A stretch of 64,000 nt of DNA from Hermatobates lingyangjiaoensis (GCA_026182355.1 JAPFBL010001617.1:9115001-9179000); one strand, 5' to 3'. Positions 1 through 9,720 are shown, counted from the stretch's first letter. Numbers and translations are program-made. The notes: generated from the letters alone by a model not told the origin.

Positions 1-99
1 AATAGCCAGTGGATCTCTTACATAGTTCATCTGACCTTCTACATTAAGATTTAAGACAAAGTTTCCAAATTTAAAAATTAGAAATATTCCTATTTTTTC
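1..99. other. AT-rich flank without recognisable gene
   Basis: No long open frame or domain is visible. The AT-rich sequence from about 40 to 150 loosely resembles 15770-15880, so it may be an old repeat. Confidence 0.4.
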
Positions 100-545
100 T
101 GAAAAATGTCAAAAACATGTAAGAAAAAATTTGGTTTAAGATAATTTTAATTTAAGATGTAGGATAATTTTATTTATTTTCAATCTGGATCAAAAATCTG
201 ATGATTTTTTTCATTTACTACTTTTGTAGCTTCAAAGATAATGCCAAAATTTCAAGACTCTAAGATTAGTAGTTTTAGGACAAAAAAAAGTGTTGTCTAA
301 AAACAGATTTTTGGCAAAGAAAAGTGACATCATGCATAATAGCTCCCAAACTATGCAGCACATTTACACTATAAGGCCAATTTTTGTGTAAAATATCAAT
401 CTGATCCATTGAAGATTCTGGACCGTTGCTAGGCCACATACTCACCCACCCATCTATCCACACACACAGACATCATCGAAAAAACTTCATACGACGACTT
501 TTAAGACCTCAAAACATGTAATTCCGTCAAAATTTCGAGATCGAA
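100..545 (-). repeat. Interspersed repeat family R, minus copy
   Basis: This stretch reads as the reverse complement of the copy at 11340-12245. Shared landmarks, in plus-strand order, are 'gataatgccaaaatttcaag' (about 240), a block ending in 'actataagg', a CCCACCC/CACACA tract near 445-470, and 'catgtaattccgtcaaaatt' near 515. Eight copies of family R occur in the window, in both orientations, and all carry an internal GT/GGGTGG-type tract. I see no coding capacity and cannot assign a class. It may be a non-autonomous element. Confidence 0.7.
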
Positions 546-1407
546 TTTTTTCACAATCACCATAACATATAATAAAGTAAAAAATGAGTGAATGAATAGA
601 AGCTTCATTGATATAAGCAGTTAATAAGTGTTTTATAAACAGAGATTGAGAGATGGCGATATGTAGTCGAGTAAAAGGATTCTATGTATTGATGTGTTTT
701 CACTGGACCAGTTTGGGTGGTTGATATTTCTTGCACTCCTGGCGTTATGAGCAGAGGGAAGAATTGACACGGACTCTCAGCTGTACCGGCAAGATAGACA
801 ACATTTTAACAGTTATCTATTAACGAAAAAACAAACTAGATTTTTAAAACACAAGTAATTTAGCTGTTATTTATTTGAATATTAAAATAGAATTGACGAA
901 TGGACAATACTGGTGGTGTTGGTGGTGGGCTTTATTTGACGTACATGTGGATGAAGCTCCTTTCACAAACAGCCGGCTCTTGAAGCCCTTCACGTAAAGG
1001 CATCGACTTATCTATATTTAAACTTCGATCCCTGTGTGTAACAGACAAGTTGACGTTTCGGTAGATAAAAGTGACAAGCTATTTCACCTAGCCAAGGACC
1101 ACTTAATCCCAGTCCCTTCCTATCGAAATTGCGTAATTAGCCACTATCAGAAAGTCAGTATGACATTATCATTATTAGCTCTATAAATAAAATTGTAATA
1201 GACATATTTTGTTTTTATTATTTAAACATGGCCTACTAATGTATTACATGCTTTTAGGTACAATATTTTTAACTGCTAAAAGATACAACTTTTTTTGTAA
1301 AATAACTACAGAAATATAAAATATAATAATGCAGAAGAACCACAATAAACAGGTGATGATTCAATGAAGTATAAAACCAGAAGGAAAAAGGAAAGCAATA
1401 TGAGTAA
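546..1407. other. No gene recognised; possible decayed repeat
   Basis: There is no ORF with a recognisable domain. The reverse strand at about 1040-1080 contains 'accgaaacgtcaac', which resembles the 3' half of the pseudo-LTR ribozyme motif elsewhere in the window. The CUGANGA half is not there, so I do not call it. Confidence 0.35.
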
Positions 1408-1443
1408 ATGCTCTGACGACAAAAAGTGAAAAGCCTCAGAGCA
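1408..1443 (+). ncRNA. Degenerate hammerhead-like motif (family 7)
   Basis: The box CTGACGA at 1413-1419 is followed after a short gap by GAAA and CCTCAGAGC. The flank ATGCTCT before the box can pair with AGAGCAT after it. Stem II is very weak, so this is probably a decayed PLE pseudo-LTR relic. The same motif recurs at 4276-4312 and, on the minus strand, near 3350-3365. Confidence 0.4.
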
Positions 1444-2209
1444 TGTATTTCTATATTTTCTTTTTTTCTTGTGGTTTTTACTTTAAAATAAACATAATAT
1501 GTAATTAATTGAAAACATGATTATTTAAGAAGGAATTGAAATAAATTTAATGGAAAATTTACTACTAATTCAATATTCATACATTTCAATCAAATTCTAT
1601 ACAGGTCAAGTTAAAAAAATTAAAATAATTTTCGAATCGAAGTTAAATGAAAGTGAATTACAATTCAAAACTATGTACAAAATTTAATGAAAGATACAAT
1701 AAAATCTTTATGAGTTAGCGTCGAGTATTTTGGAGGTCATCTTACCCAGGAGAGAATGATCTCTCTGATGGATGTTAAACTGGTTGGGTGACAGCCTAGC
1801 CCCGACAGAAGGAAGAATTCCATAATTGAATAGACATTGTTAAATACACAAATTATTTAGTTCGTAGTATTTTAAATTACGAATTCTGATAATCTATATA
1901 GTCTATAGTGTATCTCTCATGGATATCAAATTAATGTACATGAATATATGATATTGGTTTTTTCGTCCGACATAGCATTATTCATAAAAATCTTTAAACA
2001 CCAATGTTTTATCCAAAATATGCGCAGACCTGATGAATGGTTTGCAGACCTTGATGAAAATCATTTTCATCCATCACAACATGAAGAACACGTATTCGAA
2101 ACTCGTTGATTGTATAAAACCTTTGTTGGAGGAGGCGTTTATTATTTGTCCAACTTGAGTAAAACCACAAACTTATTTAAAGACTTTTAAATACACAGGG
2201 ATGTGTATA
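1444..2209. other. AT-rich sequence without recognised gene
   Basis: No coding domain or clear repeat boundary was recognised before the mariner insertion at 2212. Confidence 0.4.
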
Positions 2210-2270
2210 TACGAGGTGTGTAAATAAAGTAGTGAGACTGATTTTTTTTAAATTTTCTATTCAAATATAA

Positions 2271-2606
2271 TTACAATGTGATATTGTCACCTTCAAAATA
2301 GTTCCCTTCGGAAGCCACACAGCGCTGGAGACGGTCCTTCCAATCATTGTAGCATTGCTGGAACTCGGATTCTGGAATGGCCTTCAGCTGGTCGGTTACA
2401 GCAGTTTGTATGTTTTGTAGTGTCCCGAAATGAGTTCCCTTGAGGTGATTTTTCAATCTCGGGAAGAGGAAAAAGTCACAAGGACTCAAGTCTGGTGAAT
2501 AAGGAGGCTGAGGAGCAACAGGAATGTTTTTACTGGCCAAAAACTCGTTTATTGAGATGGCAGTGTGACAGGGCGCGTTGTCGTGATGCAACACCCACTC
2601 ATTCAT
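2271..2606 (-). pseudogene. Mariner transposase, C-terminal catalytic part
   Basis: The 111-residue reading keeps the second catalytic aspartate (LHHDNAPCH) and the YSPDLSPCDFF motif carrying the third one. It continues to the normal C-terminus (DRLQRCVASEGNYFEGD). The deletion joins it to the N-terminal half out of frame, so no single product spans both. The ATG at its beginning is created at the junction and is not an authentic start. The DD34D-type spacing identifies mariner rather than Tc1. Confidence 0.9.
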
Positions 2607-2949
2607 TGGTCAAAATGTGATGAACGGAGGTGTGATTCAAATTCAACTGTTCCCCGATCATGCTGACTGTCAAGCGTCGATCTGAACGCACAAGGTTCCG
2701 TACTCTGTTGACATTTTCATCGGTGTTTGCACTTGAAGGCCTTCCGCTTCGTGGTTCATCTTCAATCGACTCTCTTCCTTCTGAAAATTCCTTAAACCAC
2801 CGAAAAACCTGTGCCCTTGATAAAACACGTTCTCCATAGGCCTCCTGAAGTTTTTCAAAAGTTTCGGTTGCATTATGTCCAAGTCTGAAGCAAAATTTGA
2901 TTGCACACCGCTGCTCAACTTTGAGGTCACTCATTTTTAAAACGCTCAA
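2599..2949 (-). pseudogene. Mariner transposase, N-terminal DNA-binding part
   Basis: The 116-residue reading starts near MSDLKVEQRCAIKFCFRLG, followed by a paired-type helix-turn-helix region (motif RVLSRAQVFRWFKEF) and the linker block EDEPRSGRPS. A second HTH follows (VSMIGEQLNLNHTSVHHIL). This is the standard mariner order for TIR binding. The frame then hits a stop immediately after the deletion junction at about 2600. The first catalytic aspartate region that should follow is missing. It overlaps the C-terminal fragment by a few bases in another frame. Confidence 0.9.
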
Positions 2950-3689
2950 GAAAAAACCATTTCACGAAAACCAACGCTACGGACAAACAAATGACTGTGG
3001 TGAGTTCAGATTCATACTGGAGGCGCATCACACGTGCACCTGACGCTACTCAAGGCCACGCGTCTCCAGCGTTGCCAGATCGAAAGCGACGTTGCCAGTC
3101 TCACTACTTTATTTATACACCTCGTATGTGAACTAAGAAACTAAATTTATTTTAATTCTTAAAAAAACTACTAGTCAATTGATAACAAACTTAAGTAATT
3201 TGGAGAGCATCTTAAATCGTAATATAACAGAATTAATCTTCAATATTTGAAATTTAGCTGAAGAGAACTGTTTATGGTCTGTTATATTCTATGTTTAGAT
3301 GCAGACGATGGACACAGTCATGGAAGGTATAGGGATTTAAATCCACTTTATGTCATCAGAGAGCAAAAAAAGTAAGAATTAAGAAGGTAACATAAAAGTG
3401 ATACAGGAGGAAGGTAACGAAACAGCCGTAAAATTAAAGTGACAATATAGCTTCCGAAGAAAAAAAAAAACCTAATAACATTAAATAATGCAAGGTAAAC
3501 AGTAAGAAAAAAATAAATACTAATACAAAATTAATGTATATATATGTATAATTTCTAAATATAATAACTAATTTATATTTTTTTTATTTTTAATATAATA
3601 ACCAATAATAAATAAATAAACGAAATAAGAATACTGAGAGAAAGGAAATAAATTAAACAAAACATTAAGCTATATGATCAGGACCAACA

Positions 3690-4170
3690 ATGCGGTCAGA
3701 GTTCATGTCCAAAGTCACATATCGAAGATCAACCACAGACCCAGTTTGCTTGGCTATACCTTGAATTAAAAAAATCATCTAGTCTAAATAGCCCATGCCT
3801 TATTATATTAATGAGCTTTTCAAAATGATACTTAATTAGGGCACTTTCTTCGATGTTTCTTTCAACATCAGAAGATGGAAATAAATTCTTTGGAATCTTC
3901 CCATTTTATGGAATAATTGTTTAAATTAACAAAACAAAGCACTTAAATTTTCTTGTCTCCTAATAGAGTATTCATGTTACTTTACTCTACTTTTGCCCGT
4001 TTGTCCAACGTATGAAAAATCACAATTTCCACATGGAATCATATAAACACAACCTTCCTTATCTTTTCTTTCATAATTATTGACAAGTCTGTTTAATAAT
4101 TTACCACCACTACTGAAAACATCTGAAATATCAAAGTTCCTTACTGTTTACCTTGCATTATTTCATGTTA
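3690..4170 (-). pseudogene. PLE GIY-YIG endonuclease remnant
   Basis: Reading the minus strand from about 4140 gives a linker, then KDKEGCVYMIPCGNCDFSYV followed by GQTGKSRVK, a stop, and HEYSIRRQ. This is the expected CVYxIPCxxC...YVGQT...R...H signature of the PLE-type GIY-YIG nuclease. It then changes frame and continues as ERNIEESALIKYHFEKLINI and RHGLFRLDDFF, the usual C-terminal helix block (ESALIK...N...G...LD.F). At least one in-frame stop and one frameshift make it non-functional. The upstream reverse transcriptase is absent. Confidence 0.8.
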
Positions 4171-4275
4171 TTGGGTATTTCTTCTTATAGAGCTATATTG
4201 TCGCTTAAATTTTTCAGATGTTTAGTTACTTTCCTTCTGCCTAACTTTTATGCTATTTCTTAGTTCTTATTTTGT

Positions 4276-4312
4276 TTGCTCTCTGATGACATAAAGTGAA
4301 AGATCTCAGACT
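4276..4312 (+). ncRNA. Hammerhead-like motif, family 7
   Basis: The CTGATGA box is at 4283-4289 and GAAA at 4298-4301. The self-complementary AGATCT spans 4301-4306 and the predicted cleavage base is C4307. Stem I pairs TCT (4280-4282) with AGA (4308-4310). Stem II between the boxes is poor, so activity is doubtful. It lies in the inverted pseudo-LTR arm of the 3.3-4.3 kb PLE. Confidence 0.5.
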
Positions 4313-4779
4313 ATTTATTTCTATTGTTTTTATTTTCCCTTGTCGTTTAAACTTCATATATATACATATTTAAAATCGAATCGACCAAACTGGATATATA
4401 TAACTTCAAAATCAAAGAAGTGTAACATACAAAGTAAAGAAACACACTTACTAACCCAAATTTTGGGACCATCCGGAGAGCAACCACGCCAGAGATGCAA
4501 CGGCAGGTAACGGACTGTGCTGCCACACGTGCCCGGATTTGAAGTAATGAAGTAGCGACTTGAAAATTAAATTAATATAAGCAGTACAAGAGGGGTAAAA
4601 GTAAATGAATCAAAAGGGATCGATGGAAAACAAACTACAATAAAAAATATATATATTTAAACAAGGGATTTTCTAAAAAAAAGATAAATTGTGAAAATGA
4701 TAAAATCAATAAGTAAGATAATAAATAAATAAATAAGTAATAAAATCAAACTAAAATTATAATATACATATATATTTAT

Positions 4780-4872
4780 ATATTGATAAAAGTATCGACC
4801 GTGGAATAGAAACAAAACTATAGTTTATCTAGACTCGGTCAGAGACTGACCGAGTCCCGATAAACTATAGAT
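4780..4872. repeat. Foldback hairpin, family B
   Basis: The arms 'ctatagtttatctagactcg' and its near-complement ending 'cgagtcccgataaactatag' form a tight hairpin. Related copies lie at 15640-15735 and, as a single arm, at 43145-43215. All are adjacent to (TA)n. Outer sequence includes 'ttgataaaagtatcgaccgt'. Confidence 0.7.
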
Positions 4873-4889
4873 TTGTATATATTTATATA

Positions 4890-5070
4890 TAATATAGTAA
4901 AAAAAACATATTAGAAAATCAGTAAGGTGAAACACAGATAGTTAGAAAATGAAATACTCTGTTTTATACACAAAGAGATCTACTCTGTATGAACTTTACT
5001 CCAACTAACAGTGTTTCACCTTCGTCATTTTCTAATATTTTATTGTTTAGTATATATATATATATATATC
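4890..5070. repeat. Imperfect foldback next to TA array
   Basis: 'attagaaaatcagtaaggtg' (about 4911) is matched in reverse complement by 'ttcaccttcgtcattttctaat' (about 5015). The loop contains a second short inverted pair (ACTCTGT). No coding capacity was seen. Confidence 0.6.
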
Positions 5071-5074
5071 AATG

Positions 5075-5192
5075 ATCAAAGCACAATAAGAAATGGGAAA
5101 ACAAGACTAAAGTCTTATTAAAACAAGACTAATTTCTTATTGTGGTTTGATCATTGATTGTTATTTCACGTGTTTATGTGAAATCTTTTTAT
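5075..5192. repeat. Short foldback of the ribozyme family with core deleted
   Basis: Both arms carry the outer sequence of the family-2 foldback ('tgatcaaagcacaataagaa' and its complement), but the segment with the hammerhead core is missing. This is probably an internal deletion product. Confidence 0.65.
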
Positions 5193-5199
5193 ATATATA

Positions 5200-5400
5200 A
5201 ATGATCAAACCACAATATGATATGTGAAAAAAAGACTAAGATCTTTCAACCGTAACAAGCGGTCTTTGTCTGAGTCAAAAACTCAACAGTCTAAGACGAA
5301 GACCGCTTGTTATGGTTGAAAGATCTTAGTATTTTTTTCCCATTTCATATTGTGGTTTGATCATTGATTATTATTTCACGTGTTTTTGTGAAATCTTTAT
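5200..5400. repeat. Family-2 foldback with decayed ribozyme cores
   Basis: The same outer arms are present as in the 36.6 and 63.5 kb copies. In the left arm the minus-strand box reads CAGACAA instead of CTGACGA. In the right arm the plus-strand box is CTAAGACGA. Both are predicted inactive. Confidence 0.7.
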
Positions 5401-5873
5401 ATATATATATATATATATATATTAATTTCAGTTTGGTTTTATTACCTAATATTTTTTTTATTACTATTATCATTATCTAAGATATCTTATTTTTAGAATA
5501 TCTTTGATTTAAATATATATATTACTGTATTTTGCTTTCCGTCGATTCATTTATTTTTCTCCGATATCTTTTTATTCATTTACTTTTACCCACCATGTAC
5601 TGCTTATATTAATTTCATTTTCAAATCTTTATTTCATTACTTCAAATCCGGGCACGCGTGGCAGCATGGCCCGTTATCTACCGTTGCGTCTCCGGCTTGC
5701 TTCGTCTCCCAATCTTTTGAAGATGGATTGTCCAAATATTTGAGTTAGTCAGTTTGTTTCTTTTTCTTTGTGTGTTACTCTTCTTCGATTTTGAATATAT
5801 ATATATAAAGATTTCACATAAACACGTGAAATAACAATCAATGATGAAACCACAATAAGAAAAGGGAAAACAA

Positions 5874-5916
5874 GACTAAGATCTTTCAACCGTAACAAGC
5901 GGTCTTCGTCAGAGTC
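5874..5916 (-). ncRNA. Hammerhead ribozyme candidate, family 2
   Basis: The minus-strand reading matches the family consensus exactly. GACT pairs with AGTC as stem I. The box is CTGACGA, then an extra A, then GACCG with CGGTT as stem II, GAAA, a self-complementary AGATCT stem III and T as cleavage base. Confidence 0.7.
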
Positions 5917-5928
5917 AGTTGGGTTTTT

Positions 5929-5971
5929 GACTCTGACGAAAACCGCTTGTTAGGGTTGAAAGATCTTAATC
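5929..5971 (+). ncRNA. Hammerhead candidate, family 2, mildly decayed
   Basis: The CTGACGA box and GAAA are present, but stem II has changed to AACCG/GGGTT and the last stem I strand reads AATC instead of AGTC. It is probably weakened. Confidence 0.5.
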
Positions 5972-6002
5972 TTGTTTTCCCTTTTCATATTGTGGTTTAA
6001 TC

Positions 6003-6013
6003 ATATATATATA

Positions 6014-6050
<37 letters not shown>
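6003..6050. repeat. (TA)n microsatellite
   Basis: An almost pure TA tract separates the family-2 foldback from a different pseudo-LTR piece. Nearly every hairpin in the window touches such a tract. Confidence 0.9.
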
Positions 6051-6055
<5 letters not shown>

Positions 6056-6108
6056 AGTTACAACTAGAGAACACAAAAAGCACACAAAAGAGGACTAACA
6101 CTCTGGAT

Positions 6109-6145
6109 TCTCAATCATTTCAGCTGTCTTGCCGTCTTCAGGAGA
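6109..6145 (-). ncRNA. Hammerhead ribozyme candidate, family 6
   Basis: On the minus strand the CTGAAGA box (6141-6135) is followed by an extra C. GGC pairs with GCT as a short stem II around a six-base loop, then comes GAAA. A TGAT/T segment follows, then GAGA (6112-6109), which pairs with TCTC (6145-6142) in front of the box. All canonical parts are present, although stem II is only three pairs including a wobble. Confidence 0.65.
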
Positions 6146-6254
6146 GGAGAAGAAGAAAAAGGAGAAGGAACCAAGGAGCGGAGACGTGAATGCGTCCACC
6201 GACCCATACAAGTGATTGGTGGGTGTATATATATTATATATATATATATACCAC

Positions 6255-6400
6255 TAGTGTTTCTGTTGGGTTTTTGACTCTGGCGAAGAAGACCGCTTCT
6301 TACGGTTGAAAGATCCTAGACTTGTTTTTCCATTTCGTATCGTGGTTTGATCATTGATTGTTATTTCACGTGTTTATGTGAAATCTTTTTATATATATAT
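6255..6400. repeat. Single arm of the family-2 foldback
   Basis: Only one arm is present. The plus-strand core is altered to CTGGCGA with a three-base insertion before GACCG, so it is predicted inactive. Confidence 0.65.
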
Positions 6401-7489
6401 TGTACTACAACTTACGGATATTTCAATGTTGACGACTTACTGGGTGCCTCTAATTTTTTAGCAATTTTGTGCTAGGTGGGTGGTATATATACATATATAA
6501 TGATAGCATATTCATTTGAAGATTTTCTAATTAAGAAGACATGGTTATAATATTCTAGTTTAACCATTCCCATGTACGACTAGTGAAACTTGATTGAAGG
6601 GGTCTTTAATATTAGAGACTATATTTTGCGATAATAACATTTTTGCGATAAAATCAGGGTGCATACAAGTCTTCAATATGCGAAGAAAGATATTTAAACC
6701 ACCATAGATCACTGCATTATAAATCTTATATCAAATTACTTATATTCAAAAGTAATTACAATAATATTTATTTATTAATTAAATTAAAAGAAGTGTAACT
6801 TTAAATATAAAATTCAAGTCAGAATTCCAAATGTATACATTGGAATAAACCAGAGTCATGACTCATTCTCCTTCTATAACTATAGAACTGATTTTCATTT
6901 GTTCCTTCTTAAAATAATAGAATTTCGGCTATTATTGTTGGTTGTTTGCAGGAGTAGTTGCTGGATTTCGTTCTTGGCGAGTATTTGTGTTGGAGAGCAG
7001 AGTGGGGCTCGTCGGCGCCCAGGCCAGTTACTGTCTAGTATATATAGTACTAGCACAGAACCATTGTCTAACCCTGTTATTATTATCTATCCCAGCAGCC
7101 ATATGGTTTCTATCAGTCAAATATAGCTCCCAACACGGTTAAACAATGCTAATACCTTAACCTTTATTGGTGTTGCTCTTGCAATTACTTATTGCGATAT
7201 ATAACAGCTCTACTCGCAAAAAATTATGGTAATGTGGAATATATGGTCATCAAAATTGCTATTTGGACCGAATAATAATGGGTATTCTATACATAATTAA
7301 AAAAAAGGGTACTTTTATGCTGTCTAAAGTAGCAACTTAAAAAAGTGAATCGAATAATTTTTATAGAACTACTAACAATTATTCTGATAATTGACATTTA
7401 ATGCTAGAGGCATGCATCCACTTGCATACTATAAATTCTATAATTTATAATTCATATTATAATTCTATATTTATAATTTAACAAAACAC
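6401..7489. other. No gene recognised
   Basis: A moderately GC-richer patch near 6940-7110 opens short frames on the plus strand, but they show no domain, splice context or similarity I recognise. The rest is AT-rich. Confidence 0.35.
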
Positions 7490-7541
7490 TTTTTCTTTTT
7501 CTCGGAGTTTGGTCAGGGTAAATATATGGAATCACCTTTTT

Positions 7542-7586
7542 GCCAACGTTTCGTCTTTATTTCAAGACATCCTCAGGGCTATAAAC
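7542..7586 (-). ncRNA. Hammerhead ribozyme candidate, family 1 (left arm)
   Basis: This is the mirror image of the right-arm motif at 8440-8484. The CTGAGGA box is at 7576-7570 on the minus strand, with stem II GTCTT/AAGAC, GAAA, the ACGT stem III and GGC pairing with GCC as stem I. Confidence 0.75.
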
Positions 7587-7913
7587 TAACAAAAAACAAT
7601 AAACAATGGACATTTTTTCATTTCTACTTTAAAAACATCATAAACAAATTGAAAAAAGAACTTACTGAAGGCTTGGTTCTGTTACATTTACAAACAACCG
7701 TTAACTGTCATTACATGTGCTGTTCCAAGCGACAAATTATTGAACCGCTGTTTTTTTAGTACAATCCATTATATATAAACATATATACTTATACACATAT
7801 TATAATATATATCTATTATAATATGTATCACCATAATATATATCTATAATACATTTATAATAAATTATTATTTTAACAATCCTTAAAAATATAAACTAGA
7901 TAACATTGCATCT

Positions 7914-8120
7914 TTAACTATTTATGATGGAACTATAAAACCTACTTAAATTGTCTGTATCTGTTTTTCTATTGCAAGTATTATTAGTATTTTTGATATG
8001 TATCATTTCTTTTATCAATCTTTTATTGTATGAAGTTTCATAATCTAAAATTGATGCATTCTCAAATTGAAATGTGTGTTGATTTTTAATTGCATGAGAG
8101 TGCCCTAGCCTCTCATGCAA
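7914..8120 (-). pseudogene. PLE endonuclease C-terminal fragment
   Basis: The 68-residue open frame contains the block HAIKNQHTFQFENASILDYE, then KRLIKEMIHIKNTNNTCN, then a D.LS..Y ending. This is the C-terminal segment that follows the GIY-YIG core in one group of Penelope-like elements. The catalytic YIG and arginine region and the whole reverse transcriptase are missing. The fragment exactly fills the loop between the two pseudo-LTR arms. Confidence 0.72.
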
Positions 8121-8439
8121 TGTTATCTAGTTTATATTTTTAAGGATTGTTAAAATAATAATTTATTATAAATGTATTATAGATATATATTATGGTGATA
8201 CATATTATAATAGATATATATTATAATATGTGTATAAGTATATATGTTTATATATAATGGATTGTACTAAAAAAACAGCGGTTCAATAATTTGTCGCTTG
8301 GAACAGCACATGTAATGACAGTTAACGGTTGTTTGTAAATGTAACAGAACCAAGCCTTCAGTAAGTTCTTTTTTCAATTTGTTTATGATGTTTTTAAAGT
8401 AGAAATGAAAAAATGTCCATTGTTTATTGTTTTTTGTTA

Positions 8440-8484
8440 GTTTATAGCCCTGAGGATGTCTTGAAATAAAGACGAAACGTTGGC
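8440..8484 (+). ncRNA. Hammerhead ribozyme candidate, family 1 (right arm)
   Basis: Stem I pairs GCC (8447-8449) with GGC (8482-8484). The box CTGAGGA spans 8450-8456, with an extra T at 8457. Stem II is GTCTT (8458-8462) with AAGAC (8469-8473) around a six-base loop. GAAA is at 8474-8477. The self-complementary ACGT (8477-8480) would form stem III in a dimer. The predicted cleavage is after T8481. This fits the type-I minimal hammerheads described from PLE pseudo-LTRs. Confidence 0.78.
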
Positions 8485-8539
8485 AAAAAGGTGATTCCAT
8501 ATATTTACCCTGACCAAACTCCGAGAAAAAGAAAAAGTG

Positions 8540-9349
8540 TTTTGTGAATATTTTGTGGTCAAGAAAACAGTACCGTTTTATAATTTAACTATATATTCGG
8601 TATAAATTCTTTAAATTGCCCCATTGTATTTGACCTAATTATGTTGTATGTTAAGAAACTTGAGATGTAAGATCCTTTATATTCAAGTAACATATTCCTA
8701 AGAAATATCGTGTAGTTTTAGAAGTGTCAAATAAGATTTACCAAAGTTTCTGAGCCTCTTAAAGACTATTGCTGCACAGTTACAAAGCAATGTTTTGAAG
8801 ATTTTGTCTTCTCAAGATATAGTTTGCATTCTTCGACCGTTTCAAGTCCAATTTTATGTAAGGATGATCTCAGGGAACAGTCCCCTTACATATTCTATAC
8901 AAAGTTTTAAATTTTTCCTTTTAAGATTTCATTTCTTTATTTAGATTCTGGTGGAATTAATCTCTTGGACTGCTTCAGACCCAGATAGACATCATTGCTT
9001 TCTTATCCAGCTAATATTTAACGCTTATTTGGGTCCCGGTCTACGACAGAAGTAAAAAAAAGGTTCACGTCTACAAAAGGTTTGTTCGACTTCTAGATAA
9101 AAGTTAACTCGTTAGCTTTGGCTATATTCTTAACATAAGTTAGACATTTCCACGCTATTTTAGATTTAAAACTGGTTGATTCTAAGGTTTTAAAGCAACT
9201 TGACTGTCCGATAAAGCATTCTTGATTTTCTATGGGGTTTACACAAAAAATGTTCCATAGAATATTTTATTGCAAGCTTTTCGGCTTGAGAAATTCATGC
9301 GATTTTCCCTAATAATATGCTTCATAAGGGCCTATTAATGTCTAGTCTA
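8540..9349. other. No gene recognised
   Basis: AT-rich sequence with frequent stops on both strands. I see no repeat boundary or coding domain. Confidence 0.35.
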
Positions 9350-9720
9350 GTGATGTAAATTTTAATTTAATCATAATGATATACAATGATATATAAGAGA
9401 AATCTGTAATGGCCTACACACAACTTTACTATAAGAAACATAATTTCGTTGACAACAAACTGATTTTCGTTTTATTTTAATGTGGTCAATGCGTACATAC
9501 GAATCCAACATGTATCTTTGTTTACATATGTAATCTTTTATGTGATACGAAAGTTCTAATCTTGATCAATCTGACATGATATTGTAATTATTAAACTAAG
9601 GGCCTGAATCTTATTGGAGTTGTACACTCCACGGTCATACTTATAAAATTGTACACACCATTGTTGTAAATAAATTCTAAGTCAAGGTAAAGAATGTACA
9701 CAAATCTAACATCAGGTGAT
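9350..9720 (-). repeat. Interspersed repeat family J, minus fragment
   Basis: It resembles the reverse complement of 61780-62040. Shared landmarks include 'attaaactaagggcctgaatc' against 'attaaactgaggacatgatt', followed by a GTAC-rich block and 'gttgtaa.taaattcta'. It is truncated relative to the copies at 51.5 and 60.8 kb. Confidence 0.55.

Larger units (their letters stand above)
2212..3124 (-). mobile_element. Internally deleted mariner-type (Tc1/mariner) transposon
   Basis: The terminal inverted repeats are about 29 bp. The left end starts 'cgaggtgtgtaaataaagta' and the right end is its near-perfect reverse complement finishing in 'acacctcg'. TA dinucleotides flank both ends (2210-2211 and 3125-3126), the target-site duplication expected of this superfamily. 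The copy is 913 bp, whereas intact mariners are about 1.3 kb. It encodes the transposase N-terminus and C-terminus on the minus strand but lacks the middle. It is non-autonomous and cannot make active transposase. Confidence 0.92.
3300..4330 (-). mobile_element. Truncated PLE enclosed by inverted pseudo-LTRs
   Basis: The arms at about 3345-3510 and 4138-4300 are reverse complements. They share 'ttactgtttaccttgcatta', a 'cgaagaaatacc'-like block and 'gctctctgatgacataaagt'. Between them, on the minus strand, lies a degraded GIY-YIG endonuclease. The arrangement matches the elements at 7.5-8.5 and 40.7-42.6 kb. Penelope-like retroelements are known to carry pseudo-LTRs in direct or inverted orientation and to be heavily 5'-truncated. 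Confidence 0.75.
4370..5810. repeat. Large inverted repeat of a pseudo-LTR around nested hairpins
   Basis: The segment at about 4370-4760 reappears in reverse complement at about 5420-5810, with roughly 80-90% similarity by eye. Matching landmarks include the 'gcccggatttgaagtaatga' block (4535-4550) and its complement near 5640, and the 'agcagtacaag' block with its complement near 5600. Each arm has the remains of a hammerhead core. On the plus strand at about 5700-5740 it reads TTGAAGA, then GGATTGTCC, then AAATATTTG. The centre (4780-5400) is filled with smaller foldbacks and TA arrays. Confidence 0.65.
5810..6005. repeat. Family-2 foldback hairpin
   Basis: The inverted arms start with 'agatttcacataaacacgtg' and meet at about 5916-5928. 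They carry a minus-strand core at 5874-5916 and a plus-strand core at 5929-5971. TA-rich sequence flanks both ends. Confidence 0.8.
7490..8535 (-). mobile_element. Short PLE enclosed by near-perfect inverted pseudo-LTRs
   Basis: The arms at about 7495-7915 and 8110-8530 are almost perfect reverse complements (each position pairs with 16026 minus its value). They enclose only about 200 bp of endonuclease coding sequence. The near-identity of the arms suggests recent formation or conversion. Each arm contains a complete hammerhead core, one on each strand. The identical 77-codon frames seen on both strands here (7526-7759 and 8267-8500) are antisense to the ribozyme arm and are not genes. Confidence 0.82.

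Noticed and set aside
1040..1085. Ribozyme-like 'accgaaacgtcaac' on the minus strand
   Set aside because: Only the 3' half is present. No CUGANGA box can be aligned.
5810..6005. CRISPR-like regular palindromic repeats
   Set aside because: The repeats are dispersed foldbacks with TA flanks in a eukaryotic intron-rich genome. There are no spacers of constant length and no cas genes.
7526..8500. Two identical 77-codon frames on opposite strands
   Set aside because: They are the same pseudo-LTR arm read antisense to the ribozyme in each half of an inverted repeat, with no start context or domain.
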